Shown: positions 11,397 to 24,197, counted from the first letter of the stretch. The stretch is 64,000 nt of DNA from Gentiana macrophylla (GCA_026214975.1 CM047806.1:98417811-98481810), one strand, 5' to 3'. Notes: generated by a model not told the origin, from the letters alone. A program made the numbers and translations.

Positions 11397-11799
11397 TACT
11401 CAGGTATAAGGGTTTTTTGGAGCACAATTTATTACCATCAGAAAAAGGTAATCTAGAGCCGAGAAAGGAGTTTTTGTAGGGTATGAAGATGGATTCAAGG
11501 GGTATAGAATTAGTTCATCAGCTGAGAACTGGGTTATACTCAGCAAAAGTGTGATCTTTAATGAAAATATAAGCTTAGCTCATCTGTGGGGAGCTCATTG
11601 AATCTGAAACCAAAGCTGAATTTGAATCTAAGAGAGTCAACAGACAGCTGAACGTCAACATTCAGCTGAGGATAGTCAACACTCGTCGGATCTGGTAGAA
11701 CCGCATCAAGATCTAGTCAACTGATACTCAAACAACTGAAGTTAGTCAATAGAGTATAGCTCTCAACAGAGCTAGAAAGACCAATGTTGGACCTCCCAA

Positions 11800-12585
11800 G
11801 AGGTACGGGTTTGATGCCACGGTTGGATATGCACTTCAAGTTGCATATGAGGCGGATGGATCTGAGTCATCCACTTACAGGGATGAAGTGACATGTTCTA
11901 AACCATCTCAATGGCTTTGCTGCCATTGAAGATGAAATGGAGTAACTATTGAAGAATCAAACTTAGGATCTAATCAAACAGTCACACTAAAGGAGGATAA
12001 TCACTTGCAATTGGGTCTTCAGGAAGAATAAAGGAATGTCTTTAGCTAAGGGAATCAAGTATAAAGCATGTTTGGTTGCAAGAGGCTTCAGTCAGAAAGA
12101 GGGGTGGACTATGATGAGATATTCACACCAATTCAGACACACTTTCATCAAGGTGCTACTTGCCATGGTGGTACATCAGGATTTTCAACTTGAGCGGGTA
12201 GATGTGTAGACATCATTTCTACATGGTGATGTAGATAAGGAGATATACATGACTCCTCTAGAGGGGTTCCACGTTCCTTGCGAAAAATGTCAAGCTGATG
12301 AAGTCCACATATGGACTTAAGAAAGCTCCAATGCATTGGTATTAAAGGTTTGGCAGTTACATGATCCAGTTGGGTTATAACAGAAGTTTGTATGATTGTT
12401 GTGTGTATCACAACAAGCTAAAAGATGGATCATTCGTCTATCTTGTCATGTATGTTTAATGATATGTTGATAGCTGTTGTAAAAAGTCTGATGTTCAGAA
12501 TCTGAAAGACCTTCTCAGTGCAGAGTTTGAGATGAAAGATTTGGGTGCAACAAAGAAAATTCTAAGGATGAATTCTAGGGATGGA
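11800..12585 (+). pseudogene. Copia reverse transcriptase, N-terminal part, element A
   Basis: Fragments in shifting frames match the start of Copia RT: TCNWVFRKNK near 12003, ACLVARGFSQKE near 12066, and the segment before the YVDD motif (LVMYV near 12445) where the motif itself is broken. The sequence stops at 12585, where element D is inserted at ATGGA. The continuation is found at 42888, after the second ATGGA. Confidence 0.7.
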
Positions 12586-12832
12586 TGATGTAGCACATCA
12601 AAATAGTAAAGGGTCTTTTTATTATGTTTTAATTATGTAGCTCATGTTTTCGGCTTTTAAGGGTAGGGTTGAACCTAGTTGGGCTTTTTAACTTATAAAT
12701 ATAGCCTAAGTCCCTAAGTTGAAAAATAGGATGTAACATTGAATATTGAATCATCTTTCTGATTTGAGAATGGTATTATCTTTGAGCTTGGATTAGCTCG
12801 TATTTATCCGTTATTGTAGATCTTCTACATCA
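12586..12832 (+). repeat. Left LTR of element D
   Basis: Starts TGATGTAG, ends CTACATCA and contains a TATAAATATA box near 12694. It matches 42657-42882 along its length with one ~20-bp length difference near 12640. Target duplication ATGGA is on its outer side. Confidence 0.9.
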
Positions 12833-12866
12833 TTTGGTGGCAGAGCCAGGGTTTTCCCCTCGCAGT

Positions 12867-13365
12867 ATGATGGCCAAAATGAGTCGGGAAGATAGCCGGA
12901 TTCGTGACGGTGTTCAGGATTTGAAGATCCTTCGGGATATTCCGTCAAAGCTCGGTTCTTTTACATCTGGATTGAATCAAGCTGTGATCGGGAAAAATTA
13001 CAATCTGGAGCACGACTGTTTCCGGTCTGGACGAGATGTTCCTCACACACCCATGGGAGAAGTCGATGGCACAGGTTTCAGGCGTACTGGTCATTATCCT
13101 TTGACGGCTGGAGAATATCGAAAACATCTTTTACACGAGGCAAACAATAAATTTGATTTCAGATAAAAGCTATTCCAAAAGAGATGGATATTTTCTTGAA
13201 TATCAACTTAAAAGAGAATGCACAATTACTGGGTTGTATTCGTTCAAATTTGTGGATTATATCTTGATCTGTTTGATTGGAGCGACGCAATCGAGGAGTA
13301 ATTTGAAGAGATGAACCCACCTGAGTCCTTGAAATGCAACATAGCAGCTTCGAGACTACGAGGCA
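12867..13365 (+). pseudogene. Gag of element D, first part
   Basis: ATG codons at 12867 and 12870 start a charged N-terminus (MMAKMSREDSRIRDG). It runs to a stop at 13166 and resumes in other frames with a retrotransposon gag pattern: DLFDWSD near 13270, then an 'MNPPESLK' segment at 13310-13340 and a 'RLRG' block at the end. The latter two correspond to the conserved Retrotrans_gag helix. The text breaks at AGGCA (13361-13365), where element B is inserted. It resumes at 35078 with the expected tryptophan-rich block. Gypsy-like rather than Copia-like gag, judged from this block. Confidence 0.6.
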
Positions 13366-13610
13366 TGAAGAAAAGTGATCTCAATCACTTAATCTGAGCT
13401 AAAGTAGAAAGAACAAAAAAAAAGGGATTAGGGTTTGGTGTAGAACACAAAGAAAATTAAAGGTTTTTCTATTATTGCATTTTCTGTCTCTGTACTTACA
13501 TAAAACGACACCCGTTCCTATTTATACTATATCCCTCATATTCCTTATTACAATAAATAAATATTGCATTTAGCCAAAAACAAAATACGAATATACTAAT
13601 ATACTCAACA
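13366..13610 (-). repeat. 3' LTR of element B
   Basis: TGAAGAAAAG...ACTCAACA, matching 34866-35072 almost base for base apart from one internal deletion in the latter. The adjacent C-run (13611-13617) is the complement of the polypurine tract. Confidence 0.9.
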
Positions 13611-13617
13611 CCCCCCC

Positions 13618-14589
13618 TCAAGATGGGCTAGGGGAGCAGTATATGTCTTTCATAGAAAAACACCGCAGCAATGAATGAAATGTTGGCCCGTCCAGTGGCT
13701 TCATAAAGATGTCCGCAAGTTGGTGCAGCGTAGAAACGTGAATAAGCTTCACCGGCCCATCTTGGATCTTTTCACGAATGAGATGACAATCGATCTCGAT
13801 GTGTTTCGTCCTTTCGTGAAAAACCGGGTTGTGGTCTAAATGTATCGCACTCACATTGTCACAATGTAAGGAGATGGGCTTTGGAAAAGGTACACCGAGA
13901 TCAGATCCAAGAAAACATAACCATTGCAATTCACAAACCGCTAAGCCTAAGGCCCTGTATTCCGCTTCGGTTGAACTACGTGAAACCGTCGTTTGTTTCT
14001 TCGATTTCCATGAAACTAAAGCATTTCCAATAAACATGCAATAACCAGTAATGCTACGACGCGTATCTTTACATGCCCCCCAATCTGAATCAGCAAAACC
14101 AGATAAGACAAGAGAATTGTGTGCTGAATAGAACAGTCCCTTCCCGGGGGCAGATTTGATATATCGTAATACCTGTTGGGCAACGTGATAATGGTGGATG
14201 GTAGGAGCATCCAAAAACTGGCTGAGTTGTTGGGTAGCATAAGAGATATATGGACGTGTGATAGTAAGGTAGAGAAGTTTCCCTACTAAGCTGCGATAAA
14301 GGGTATTATCTGGCAGTAAATCCGAGTCACCATGATGCAATGACTCATTTGATTTCATGAGGGTAACTGCTGCCTTGCAATCCAACATATCAAAAGTTTC
14401 TAATAGGTTGAGTGCATATTTTCGCTGTGAGACAACTATGCCTGAGGTGGAACGAGATATCTCGAGGCCAAGGAAAAATTTAAGTGTGCCCAGGTCCTTG
14501 ATCTTGAACAAGTCATGCAAATATTTCTTTATCTCAATGATAAGTGGCATATGGTTACTGGCTAGGACAATATCGTCAACATATGCCAA
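13618..14589 (-). CDS. Copia reverse transcriptase C-terminus and RNase H of element B
   Basis: An uninterrupted 323-codon minus-strand frame starts at the RT catalytic motif (AYVDDIVLASN). It continues through the RT thumb (KDLGTLKFFLGLEIS, RPYISYATQQLSQF) into RNase H, with DSDWGACKDTRRSITGY, RSSTEAEYRAL, the acidic DN pair (LHCDNVSAIHL) and ERTKHIEIDCHLIREK. All four acidic RNase H positions of the family appear to be present. It ends just before the polypurine tract, the normal end of the polyprotein. The ATG is internal to the polyprotein; the true frame continues upstream (14618-15488) but is broken there. Confidence 0.9.
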   Translation of the reverse strand: MAYVDDIVLASNHMPLIIEIKKYLHDLFKIKDLGTLKFFLGLEISRSTSGIVVSQRKYALNLLETFDMLDCKAAVTLMKSNESLHHGDSDLLPDNTLYRSLVGKLLYLTITRPYISYATQQLSQFLDAPTIHHYHVAQQVLRYIKSAPGKGLFYSAHNSLVLSGFADSDWGACKDTRRSITGYCMFIGNALVSWKSKKQTTVSRSSTEAEYRALGLAVCELQWLCFLGSDLGVPFPKPISLHCDNVSAIHLDHNPVFHERTKHIEIDCHLIREKIQDGPVKLIHVSTLHQLADIFMKPLDGPTFHSLLRCFSMKDIYCSPSPS

Positions 14590-14617
14590 AGCAATGATGA
14601 AGTGTTCTCCTACTCAT

Positions 14618-15488
14618 TTAATAAACATATTGTAGTCGTGTTTGGACTGTTCGTAGCTCAAAACCCGGAGTACCATGGTGAGTTTGTGGTTCCATTGGCG
14701 ACTTGCCTGCTTCAAACCGTAAAGTGACTTGTGTAACTGCAGACTTGATTAGGACGATTAGCACTGAACCCCGGGGGTAAACGCATGTAAACCTCTTCGT
14801 CAAGGTCTCCATGTAAAAAAGCATTGTTTACGTCCAATTGATGCAAGAACCAACCCTTGGCTGTGGCAATGGCTAATAGGCTTCGTATGGTGGTGACCTT
14901 TGTAACGGGTGAAAAAGTCTCCTCGTAGTCTATTCCTGTGGTTTGAGTGTATCCCTTAGCAACAAGACATGCTTTGTATCGTTCTAGTGACCCATCAGAC
15001 TTGTATTTTACTTTGTAGACCTATTTGCACCCAATGGGATGTTTCCCTTTTGGCAAGTCTACAATTTCCCATGTTTTAGTGCTCTCCAAAGCGTCAATTT
15101 CCTGTTTCATGGTTGCTTGCCATTCTGGGCTAACTATGGCTTGATTGTATGTTTGTGGCTCGGGAATCCTATCTAGAGCAGTAACAAAGGCTGTATGTGA
15201 GGAAGAAATATGCTCACAACTCATGATAGATTCTAGTGTGTGTGGTGAAGCACGTTTCTTTGAATATGCACAAACGTAGTCTTGTAAATAAGTGGGAATT
15301 TTGTGTGTTCTTGTAGGACATTGTGGTGGCTGTTGTGTGGATGATGTTGAATCGTTTGGTGAGTGTTCTGGGGAGTGTACATCCGGGTGTGGCGACTGCT
15401 GAGGGTCAGGTGTTGTGTTAGACAACTCTGCAGGTGTATCTAAGAAATCTTGGTGCTCTAGATCAGGAATGCAGCATGGTGTGTGCAA
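14618..15488 (-). pseudogene. Copia RT N-terminal half and integrase-RT linker of element B
   Basis: The frame 15021-15488 holds a Pro/Ser-rich linker typical of the integrase C-terminus. It is followed by the start of RT (EWQATMKQEIDALESTKTWE, VDLPKGKHPIGCK). Beyond a stop at about 15020, matching blocks for [15 protein letters not shown] and [16 protein letters not shown] segments follow in plus-complement at 14780-14990. Two or three frame changes separate it from the catalytic half at 13618-14589. Confidence 0.75.
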
Positions 15489-15501
15489 TACATCAAAATG
15501 A

Positions 15502-16016
15502 TCAACTGAGTTTTGCTCTTTGTGTGTATAGAAAGGAAAAAATCAATTCATGGAAAATAGCATCTCGGGAAATAAAAATATCTCTAGTGACAAAATCAAG
15601 CAAGACGTACCCCTTTGATGTCTCTGATATTCCTAGTAGAACACAAGTACGGGCCCTTGTGTCAAACTTATGCCTATCTCTAGTCAAAGTTGCAGCAAAA
15701 GTCAAGCACCCCAAAACCCTCAATTGTTTTAACTCCGGTGACTTATTTGTAATAGATTGTAAGGTGTGGAGTTGTCCAAAACAGGTGTTGGGGTGAGATT
15801 TATCAGTTTTACAGCATGTTGTATGCAATACCCCCAATAACCAATAGGCAAGTTTGCTTGAAAAGGTAGAGACCTAGCCACATTGAGGATGTGTTGGTGT
15901 TTCCTTTCTACCACCCCATTTTGCTGTGGGGTGGACACACAACTTTCTTGATGTATTATACCCTTTTCACTATAGAACTCTTCCCACCTGAATTCAGCCC
16001 CATTATCTGTTCTCAC
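15502..16016 (-). pseudogene. Copia integrase core and C-terminal region of element B
   Basis: Two overlapping minus-strand frames. 15729-16016 starts RTDNGAEFRWEEF (the second catalytic Asp block) and runs through STPQQNGVVERKHQHIL (the catalytic Glu block). 15502-15837 continues with LRVLGCLTFAATL and the tail. A frame change near 15800 separates them. Together with 16021-16771 they hold the DD35E integrase. Confidence 0.8.
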
Positions 16017-16020
16017 GACT

Positions 16021-16771
16021 TTAATTTTCTTGTTGAACTGTGTTGAAACATAAGCATAAAAGTGTTGAACTGTGTCTCACTTCAACCTTTGATTTTATTA
16101 AGAAAACCCATGTATAACAACTAAAGTCATCTACCACTGTCATGAAATAGTGTTGACCATGTACTGTAGACTCTCTATATGGACCCCACAAGTCCATATG
16201 TACCAAATCAAAGCATGACTCAACACTACTTACACTTAAGGGAAAAGATAAATGTTTCATCCTAGCATGAGGACACACATAACAGATGTTATCAGCTCCA
16301 GGCACTATTACTTCTCCATGAGTTTGCTTCAGAACATTCATTCTTTGTGTAGACATGTGGCCCAACCTGAGATGCCGCAGCAAATCTTTATCCGGATTCA
16401 CTTCTAAAACAGTCCTTGTATTATTACAGGAACTTCCAGCTGTATACTTAGCTGATTTATTCTTTATTACTTCAGTCTCCAACACATATAGTCCTCCTTC
16501 TTCCTTATCTATACCAATCCTCAGCCCAGCTCTCATGTCCTGTATGCAACACATGACATTCACAAACAGAACAGATAACAGAGTGTTAGAAGTCAATTTA
16601 CTTAATGAAATTAGGTTGCACTTGAACTCAGGTATGTACAAAACTCTGTCCAGAACCAGCCTATCACTTATCCTCACAGTGCCGATGTGTGACACATTGG
16701 CAGTGGCACCAGTTGGCAAGCTCACTGTGACCCCTTTTACTTCAGTGATGTGCTCAAACATGTCCCTAGAG
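16021..16771 (-). pseudogene. Copia protease C-terminus, GAG-pre-integrase and integrase N-terminus of element B
   Basis: The frame 16021-16761 begins MFEHITEVKGVTVSLPTG (the protease flap region) and continues VLYIPEFKCNLISLSKL. The HHCC zinc site of GAG-pre-integrase follows (HLRLGHMSTQRM ... CYVCPHARMKHL). The first integrase aspartates come next (FDLVHMDLWGPY, VDDFSCYTWVF). The upstream neighbour on this strand is element F, so the protease active site lies 16.8 kb away at 33588-33752. Confidence 0.85.
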
Positions 16772-16776
16772 CTAGC

Positions 16777-18756
16777 TGTTAGGAAATCTACGCGGGAACG
16801 CAGCGGAATTCAAAAATTTATTTCCTATCGACCCAAGATCGACTTCGTTTAAGCAATAAACAAATAAGCTAAAGACGGTGGTTACCTTGGTTGATCTATA
16901 AGATCGACGCTTTGACCGTCTAAGGAGAGTAGTTCTGCATAGAGCCGCCCAAGTGTTCGGCCTCTACCGCTAGTCCACACGAACAGCCCGCCGGAATCCC
17001 ATCATGGATTGCTATTGGAAAACTCCGGTTGCTAGACCGGCCCTTTTCCCCTCTCTCCAACTCTCTATAGGATGCTCTCTATTTTACACAAGAACTATTA
17101 GTTCTTGGAATTATGATGTACAAAAGAGCTTGACACCCACACTATATTTATAGTGTAATGTGGCGCCCAATGAAGAGAGTGAGGAGAAGAAAACCTTTTT
17201 CCCAATAAAATAAGGAAAATATAATTGATTGATTTATCTCATTTATTATAATATCTTATATTAAATAAATCTAGGATATTGTCAATATCTTATATTGAAT
17301 ATTCCCAAGATATTGTCAATATCTTATATTGACAATATTTATCTTTTATTATATTACCATAAATCAATTTACACATGTGTATATATCACATATATATATT
17401 ATATGCATAAATCTCTATATATATTATATATACATACTACACTTAGTAATGCGCATCACATATGCACACCACACACGCATATATGCACAATATATCTAGT
17501 TTATTTTATTTATTAATATCTAATATTAATAATAGGTAATACCATTAATTAAATTGCACAATCCAAGTGTATCACTTATACACATATGTGGCGCCACTTA
17601 TCAATATAAGTGTATTTAATTAATCAACTCAATTAATATCTTGTATTTAATTTATTCATAATAAATAAATACCACCATATTAATTTATCACTATAACCCT
17701 TATAGTCTCGAGATAAACTTTCCTTATTTGGTTATCATCTATAACCACATTTTAATCCGGCTAGATGTTCATATGTGTGTGACCCGATAGGCTTCGAATA
17801 TGTTGGCGTGAGACACAAAGTGCAAATTACGAAAATGCCCTTTATGCCTAACGATCACGGGATAGCGTCACAGCAACACACCGTGACCCCAATCATCGGA
17901 AGAGTCAAATGCAATGACTACTACCTTTCATGTGAAGCGATTACCGTGTAACTTACAATCCTATCACTGTAATAATATCCATACGGTCGTACGTCGAGTG
18001 TCAAACATTAACGACCGTATCTTATAATCTGGATATCATGCTCTCTCGAAGTAACTCGTTTACTCCCACTTTGCAAAGATTCACGAGATCTAGACATTCC
18101 TTATAAGAAGGCCTTTCGGATATTCGATCCCAATCATAGGATACGCGATTCCAGCACGACCAATCATGTATACTCCGCATGCTTGAAATCATACCCAATC
18201 ACTACCGCATGATCGCCCGTGGCTAGGGGAAACCTCAATAGTGTCAAAGCATGACAATCCACACCGTGATGCCATGAAGACTCCGGTCAAAAGGATAATT
18301 ACACAACCGCCACATAGTGTGACACTTATCCGTGTAAGTGGGTCGATCCTAACGTCGCATTCTCTAATACACGTCCACGTGCATACCCAAGTGTCTCTAC
18401 ACTTCGATAGCGAGATCTATCCACGCGCCTTAAAGACAGAAGACATCTAATACGTGCTAGCTTTGTTCATACTATCAATGCCTGTTTAATAGTACATCAC
18501 CTGAGACGTTTAAGTATCAAACTTATTAAAGTGATTAGAGATCTCATCAACCATAATCGCCTATCATGGTTTCTCTACCACAGTTTAATACTAAGGGCGT
18601 TACCATATAACAATTCATAATTGGTTCTTTAGAAGAACAGATATATGACAACAGAAAAACCATTTTATATATGTATAAACATAAAGGAATAGTAGAAATG
18701 ATCCGACCCGGTCGGATCCGGTCCAACCCGATTGGGTTTAGGACACTATTCCAACA
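16777..18756 (-). repeat. LTR 1 of element F
   Basis: TGTTAGGAAATC...CTATTCCAACA, close to identical to LTR 2 and LTR 3 apart from scattered one- to four-base indels. Contains a near-perfect palindrome GATCCGACC-C-GGTCGGATC at 18700-18718, close to the transcriptional start of the U3 side on the minus strand, and an AT-rich hairpin-rich zone at 17270-17560. Confidence 0.92.
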
Positions 18757-21700
18757 ATCTCCCACTTGGCCTAAAACCAATCACTAGCACACACAAGACC
18801 AAGTTGAAACACAAGAATCTCATGCAATACTCGCAACTAGCCCTAGCCATGAACGGATCACTATCCGTGGGGACTCAGACTATCTTCATATCATGCTCCA
18901 AATGACCAAGTCAAAGGAACCGCCTCAACACACACACGAATCTCTGACGAGACCCTGGTCCTTGCTTCAAGCAATGAATCCACTTACTATATCAGCTATA
19001 TAGAAAAGGTGGAAGAACCGTACAAGGTTCAAGAATGAACCTTCTAGATCCATGTATTTGCTCATTTGCGCCTCTAAGGCACTCTTGTGTTTTGGCCTAG
19101 TTGTAGAATTTACGGTGACCCATCGCCGAGAACATTTCCACTCAACTGTATCACTTGATCAAAGTATTTGCAAACCTGCATCAGTAGCTCCACTCGCCGC
19201 CGTAAGACTCGGGATATACGTCTGTTTAACTATATTTATCTAACTCCAAGTTTCGATAAACCAGGAATTCTTCCTTAACTTGTTTAAGGATATTCTCGAC
19301 ATTTACCAGATTTACTTTCATACTTGCTCATGACTCTTCATGAACTGTGAACATCCGGCATTTCCTATAAGATGGTTCCTATCGCAGTAGCGAAGGAAAC
19401 CTTCCATAAGCATCATCTTTCACCTTATCTTTAGGACTAACGTCCTAACATAGATAGATCTTGCGATCTATGCTAAACTTCTTTTAGCATCACATCTATA
19501 TAGGTAAACTATAATCTAACAAAGAATAAAATCTATCGCTACAGATTCTTATTTCTAAAATAAGAACTGCTAATCCAAGTGCTTTCGTAAAGACCTTGAA
19601 CTACCAAACATTAATTGACTGTGACATTGGGTCATAATTCCTGAGAGAGATATATAATACCTTGCTCAAAAATCATAACACACTCCCACTATCCATCTTG
19701 CACATTGGGCATATCCTTCTTTTGACTAAATCAAACTCCTTTGATTATCAAACAAAGAAATCGTCTAGAGAAACTTGTTTGAGTCCATAAATGGATCTTG
19801 TGGGCTTACGTGTCATGTTATTGTCTATGAACATCGAGCTTTCTGCCCAACGTCTTCAACACTATCATATAGTCATGATACTGAAGTTATAACAAGCATC
19901 ATCTCGATTAGGCCCGGGCTCGGATGGCGCAAGATAAAGGTAATTACAAGGTTTACACCCGTGCACTTCAGCCATCACTATAGCCGATGGTAATCATATT
20001 ACTATCCATGTCACCTTTCGGGACGCTCCCTTTAGGTAAGACAGACTAGGTTCGCAACCTGGTTGTCACTGATGGAATCTAATTCAGATTTTATGGCTCC
20101 TGGCCATATCTCTCAAATGCCTTTCAAACATTCTTTCACAAGTCGTGAGATATTCATTCTTCAAGATGAACATACCGATAGCCTTTTCGAGCTTGAGGTT
20201 ATCCCTGACTTTCTGAGAACTTTGTGTGCACTGAGGCGTGTTGTTGTACACCTCATCGCTATACGGCGCGCTGCTCCACGTTCCTATGGTTGAATATTTC
20301 ATTGTGGTTCTCAAACTACCTTTGAGATTTAAATCTACTCCATTTGTTTCTTTTGGAAGAAACACTTCCTCTAGAAGATGACATGTTTGGAGACAAACAC
20401 CTTTTGCTCCATGGACCAATTAAATAATATCTAGCGTACTTGCTTTGAGATATTCCACAAAGTTGCATATGTCGTACTAGGCACCAAGCCTTTCTGACTT
20501 TGCCTATGACAACTTCAAATCATCGGCTAAGATAGATTCGACATTATCCTCTTCCATATCTAATATGGAATTTATTCAACCTTTATTCTTTGGAACTAGG
20601 TTAAGTATGAGGGCACTATCCCAAAACGGGTAAGGGATACTTCGCATGGCTTGCGTCACACCTTTATCATATAAAGTGTTGTTGCCATTTAGGGAACACA
20701 ATCTAATTGCGTATCCCAAAGATGGTATCCTTCAAGGGAGAATCTTATTCCTTTTCAGACGACTTCTGAAACACCCTTCAGGTATTAATTACTTCAATCC
20801 AATTGAAGATTAATTCCTAAGTAGCTCGTCAATCTCATATTCGTACTATCTCAAACTTCTCGGGCTTCCGAATTATGCACTTCACTGAGTACACTTGACC
20901 ATTTCTAAAAATAATCATAGAGATTAACGAACAATTATTTGTGGCATTAATTGTCACAAGCCAACAAACATCGGTATGTTTAGGCTTTAGACAATTTTCT
21001 AGATTTTATAACCTTTTCATAAAAGGGTATTTTAGTCATCTTTAGGTAAGATACGTGTTACCCACTGATTCATAATCATATGGTTCAACATCATCGAATG
21101 ACGTTCAATTACACGCTTCCCTCCCAGAGAGACTATGTCTAGAACAACCACAAATATTAAGGATAACAGCCATACAAATATTTAGTTGAGATCTCATCAC
21201 ATATATCAACTATATAGTGACATAAATCTAGTATGTTAGATTCAGTGACCTTCCAACTTTATCGGAATAACATTTATTCTTTACAATTGAATATGTCTAC
21301 TAAATCTTAACAGATAGCTATAAGTACGTTCTTCATAAGAACCGGAACATAATAACATTTATTTAGTCCCCTTATCAGTTTACTAGATCCAGAATATGGT
21401 AAGTATTACAACATTTGCTTCACCTTCCATATCTGTATTTAATCTTTCTAATTTAATCACACTCGCAAGATATCATATATCTAAGAGTTGACTTGAACTT
21501 AGATAAATTTATCTCAACTCACTCGCCTATAATAGAAACTTCAATAAGTTCTCTATTTAAGCACATGCCCTAAATTTCCTTTTCAACCCTTTTAAGCACT
21601 TGAAAAATGTTTCTTAGTGTAGTCTTCATAAGACTTAAGAAAGATCACAAGAGCAATGTCTTTGATTTCCTTTCATAAAGAAAATCTAAGGTTTATTAAA

Positions 21701-24197
21701 TAGTTTATTTATCCTTTTGAATCGTATTCAAAACATTGACTATTTAATTAACCTTTAAGCAATGATAGAATTAAGTCGATACTTAAATCTTACAATTTTG
21801 AAAACAACCTTTCCAAAATTAGATGTGGTCATTCTTATCCAACGTTTGAATTAATTGTCATCGTATGATTTGAATGATCATCTTGGATCGTATCAATATA
21901 TGATTAATTCGTTGAAACTTATTTCAAATGATTCAATCATATCATGAGCTTCCGCTTTCATTAAAGTCTTGGAGTATTCCATCAAATATGTAGTCTCCTT
22001 GTATCTTACTACTATAACGGGATTGCTCATGTCATTGCTTATTTTAAAAGGATTAAAATTACTTAACCATATTTGAGAACGTTTCTCAAAAGGTAACAGT
22101 CATAATTTGGTTTTACTAATCGAGAATTAAACATAAATATAAAGTTTGCTAAAACTACAACATAAAAATGAAAATAAATGAGTGTTGTTGTTTATACACG
22201 CAAAATCAAAAATGGTTTTTTGGTTTATGATTTTGCTCCCACTAGTCAACTACTTCCAATTGACTTTCAAGAATTATTAATTTCTTTAGTGGACAAGATC
22301 CCACTAAACTACCGCGACCCCCGCTTTGGCTGGTGGGCCGAAAATAGTCTAATAGGTAGACAACAACCCTTTGTCAATCGTATCTTATACGACTCTTGTT
22401 GTTTGACTAGTCAACTCTTTGACAATTTTCATCTTATGAAGTAATCAAACCCTTGCCTCTAAAATCCAAACGACCCGCTTTGGTGGTGGCGAGAGAATTC
22501 TTAGTCAAGTCATAACCCCAATATTCGTGAGATCTCATACGATCATATCTCGATAATGACGATATACCCGAGGTAGGTCAACCCCCTGCTTTGGCTGATG
22601 AGTTGGATCCGAACAAGGGCTCTTCACCGTCATTATAATATGGGGAGGCAATTTCAACTTGATTCTTTTGAGGTGAAAGTATTTATGTAAATTAATTCAC
22701 TTAATTAATTTTTAATCATGGTCTCATCATAAATATGTCTATCTCTATAAACATACATCCTACACATTTATCTAGATCGTGCCTAGTCATGCATCTATCG
22801 TATCATATAAAATAAATACAAGCACAAAATAAATAAATGCGTAAAGTAACCGGTATGATCATGGACTTCTCCTAGTGCGGTTTTGAATACAAATCAGCGA
22901 AACCGCTGGTCACAATCTAAGGGTAGTTTGCAACCGCCAATAGGATCTTTAATGCTCCATTTTCCAATGGGATCTTTATTTTCGTCTTTCTTTGGTCTCC
23001 ATCTTCTGCTCCATTCTTGTTACATTTAATTCTATCGAATAAAATAAATACACCCGCCGCACACGGGGGAGCTACTACGGAATGGGATAAATGCGAGAAA
23101 ATAAACTAGGTCACGTTCTTCATAACGGCCTAGGACAATTTTTAAACCAACGGAAAAATTAAATCATTCACATCTATCCTATCGGATTGAGTCCATGATC
23201 AATCGGGTCCATATAATCATATTATATCTACTCTATCTAATCCATACAATAAAATCTTATGAAAAAGATAAAATTAAAATTTAACTACTTGCGTCTTAAT
23301 TAATCAATTAACATTTAATCTATTAAATAATTTTATCCAATCAATTAACTAATTAACGTTTAATTAATTAAATGATTTTAATCGAAATAAAATTAACGAT
23401 TAATTTTAAGCGATTTTAATTTTAATTTTAATTAATTAGAACTATTCTAAAAATAAATCAAAATTAAAATTATTTCTCTTTGTTTCTTTCCTTTTGATTC
23501 GTAATCAAAGGGATGCCTTTGGTTTCTAAACCAAATTTGGCTTAGTTCGCCACTTTCCAAAATCAAAATTTTGGAAGTGGCGCAAGCCTAAGCCTTTACA
23601 AATCAAATATTTGGAAAGGCCTGAGCTATTCCAAATCAAATATTTGGAAAGGCCAAATAATTTTGGTTTAGGCCTGGCCACTTTCCAAAATCAAAATTTT
23701 GGAAGTGGCCTAGGCCTAGGCCTTTTCCCAAATCAAATATTTGGAAAGGGCTAGGCCTATTCCAAACAAATTTTGGAAAGACCATTATTATTTTAACGCC
23801 CGTGTGGCATCCCAATGGCCAAACTATTTGAACCATTGGTTAGCCCACATGACACAACTAAACAAAGGAGATTTTAATCACAACTATGAACAATATTGAA
23901 ACAAAAATACACAAAACAAAAATTTGGAGATCCGCCCGGCATTGACGGTCAACCGATCGCGGCAAAGGAGTTGCCTCTTTGCCGCGCCGCCGCCTTGCCC
24001 GCCGCCGGTGGTGGTGCCGCCGCCAGTCGGCCGAGCACCACCCGATCCCCTTTTTTTTTTTTTTTTTTTTTTTTTTTCATGTATCAATTTTGCAAATCAA
24101 AAATCTTTCATCTTTTAATTACGTGATTTAAACGATAAAATTAACTACGCATAATAACATGCTTATTGCTTAAGCTCGAAGCTCTCTCTGATACCAC
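18757..24197 (-). pseudogene. Internal region 1 of F: eroded Copia polyprotein
   Basis: On the minus strand the order of traces is that of Copia. A gag side lies near 24000, with a Gly/Ala-rich GGC-repeat and a poly-A run. Much AT-rich sequence without recognisable domains follows. Pol traces then appear from about 20420 downwards. The frame 20084-20419 reads like the integrase C-terminal tail (VFLPKETNGVDL). KSELDSISDNQV at about 20094-20059 matches the start of RT, and SIYGLKQV at 19772-19795 is a conserved RT block. Stops and shifts are dense throughout, so nothing functional is encoded. The copy at 26174-31601 shares the same defects, so the damage preceded the duplication. Confidence 0.75.
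23545..23785. repeat. Array of short perfect palindromes inside F (copy 1)
   Basis: At least five hairpin units in tandem: two of type CCACTTTCCAAAATC/AAAATTTTGGAAGTGG and three or four of type CCAAATCAAATATTTGG, joined by GC-rich AGGCCTA-type words. Every unit is self-complementary and the outer words are also inverted. The equivalent array in the second internal region is at about 30955-31190 with several indels in the joining words. Confidence 0.8.

Noticed and set aside
13829..14044. Plus-strand ORFs over 13829-14635
   Set aside because: Shadows of the minus-strand RT/RNase H frame of element B.
17295..17516. 73-codon ORF repeated identically at 24710-24931
   Set aside because: It lies in the AT-rich part of the F LTR and is repeated because the LTR is repeated; the third LTR has it shortened.
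22178..22444. 88-codon plus-strand ORF
   Set aside because: Antisense to the F element and broken in the second copy (29588 onward).
23884..24126. ORFs with poly-Lys or poly-Phe and Gly/Ala-rich stretches (also 31290-31533)
   Set aside because: They come from the poly-T run and GGC repeat of the F internal region and are not conserved between the two copies.
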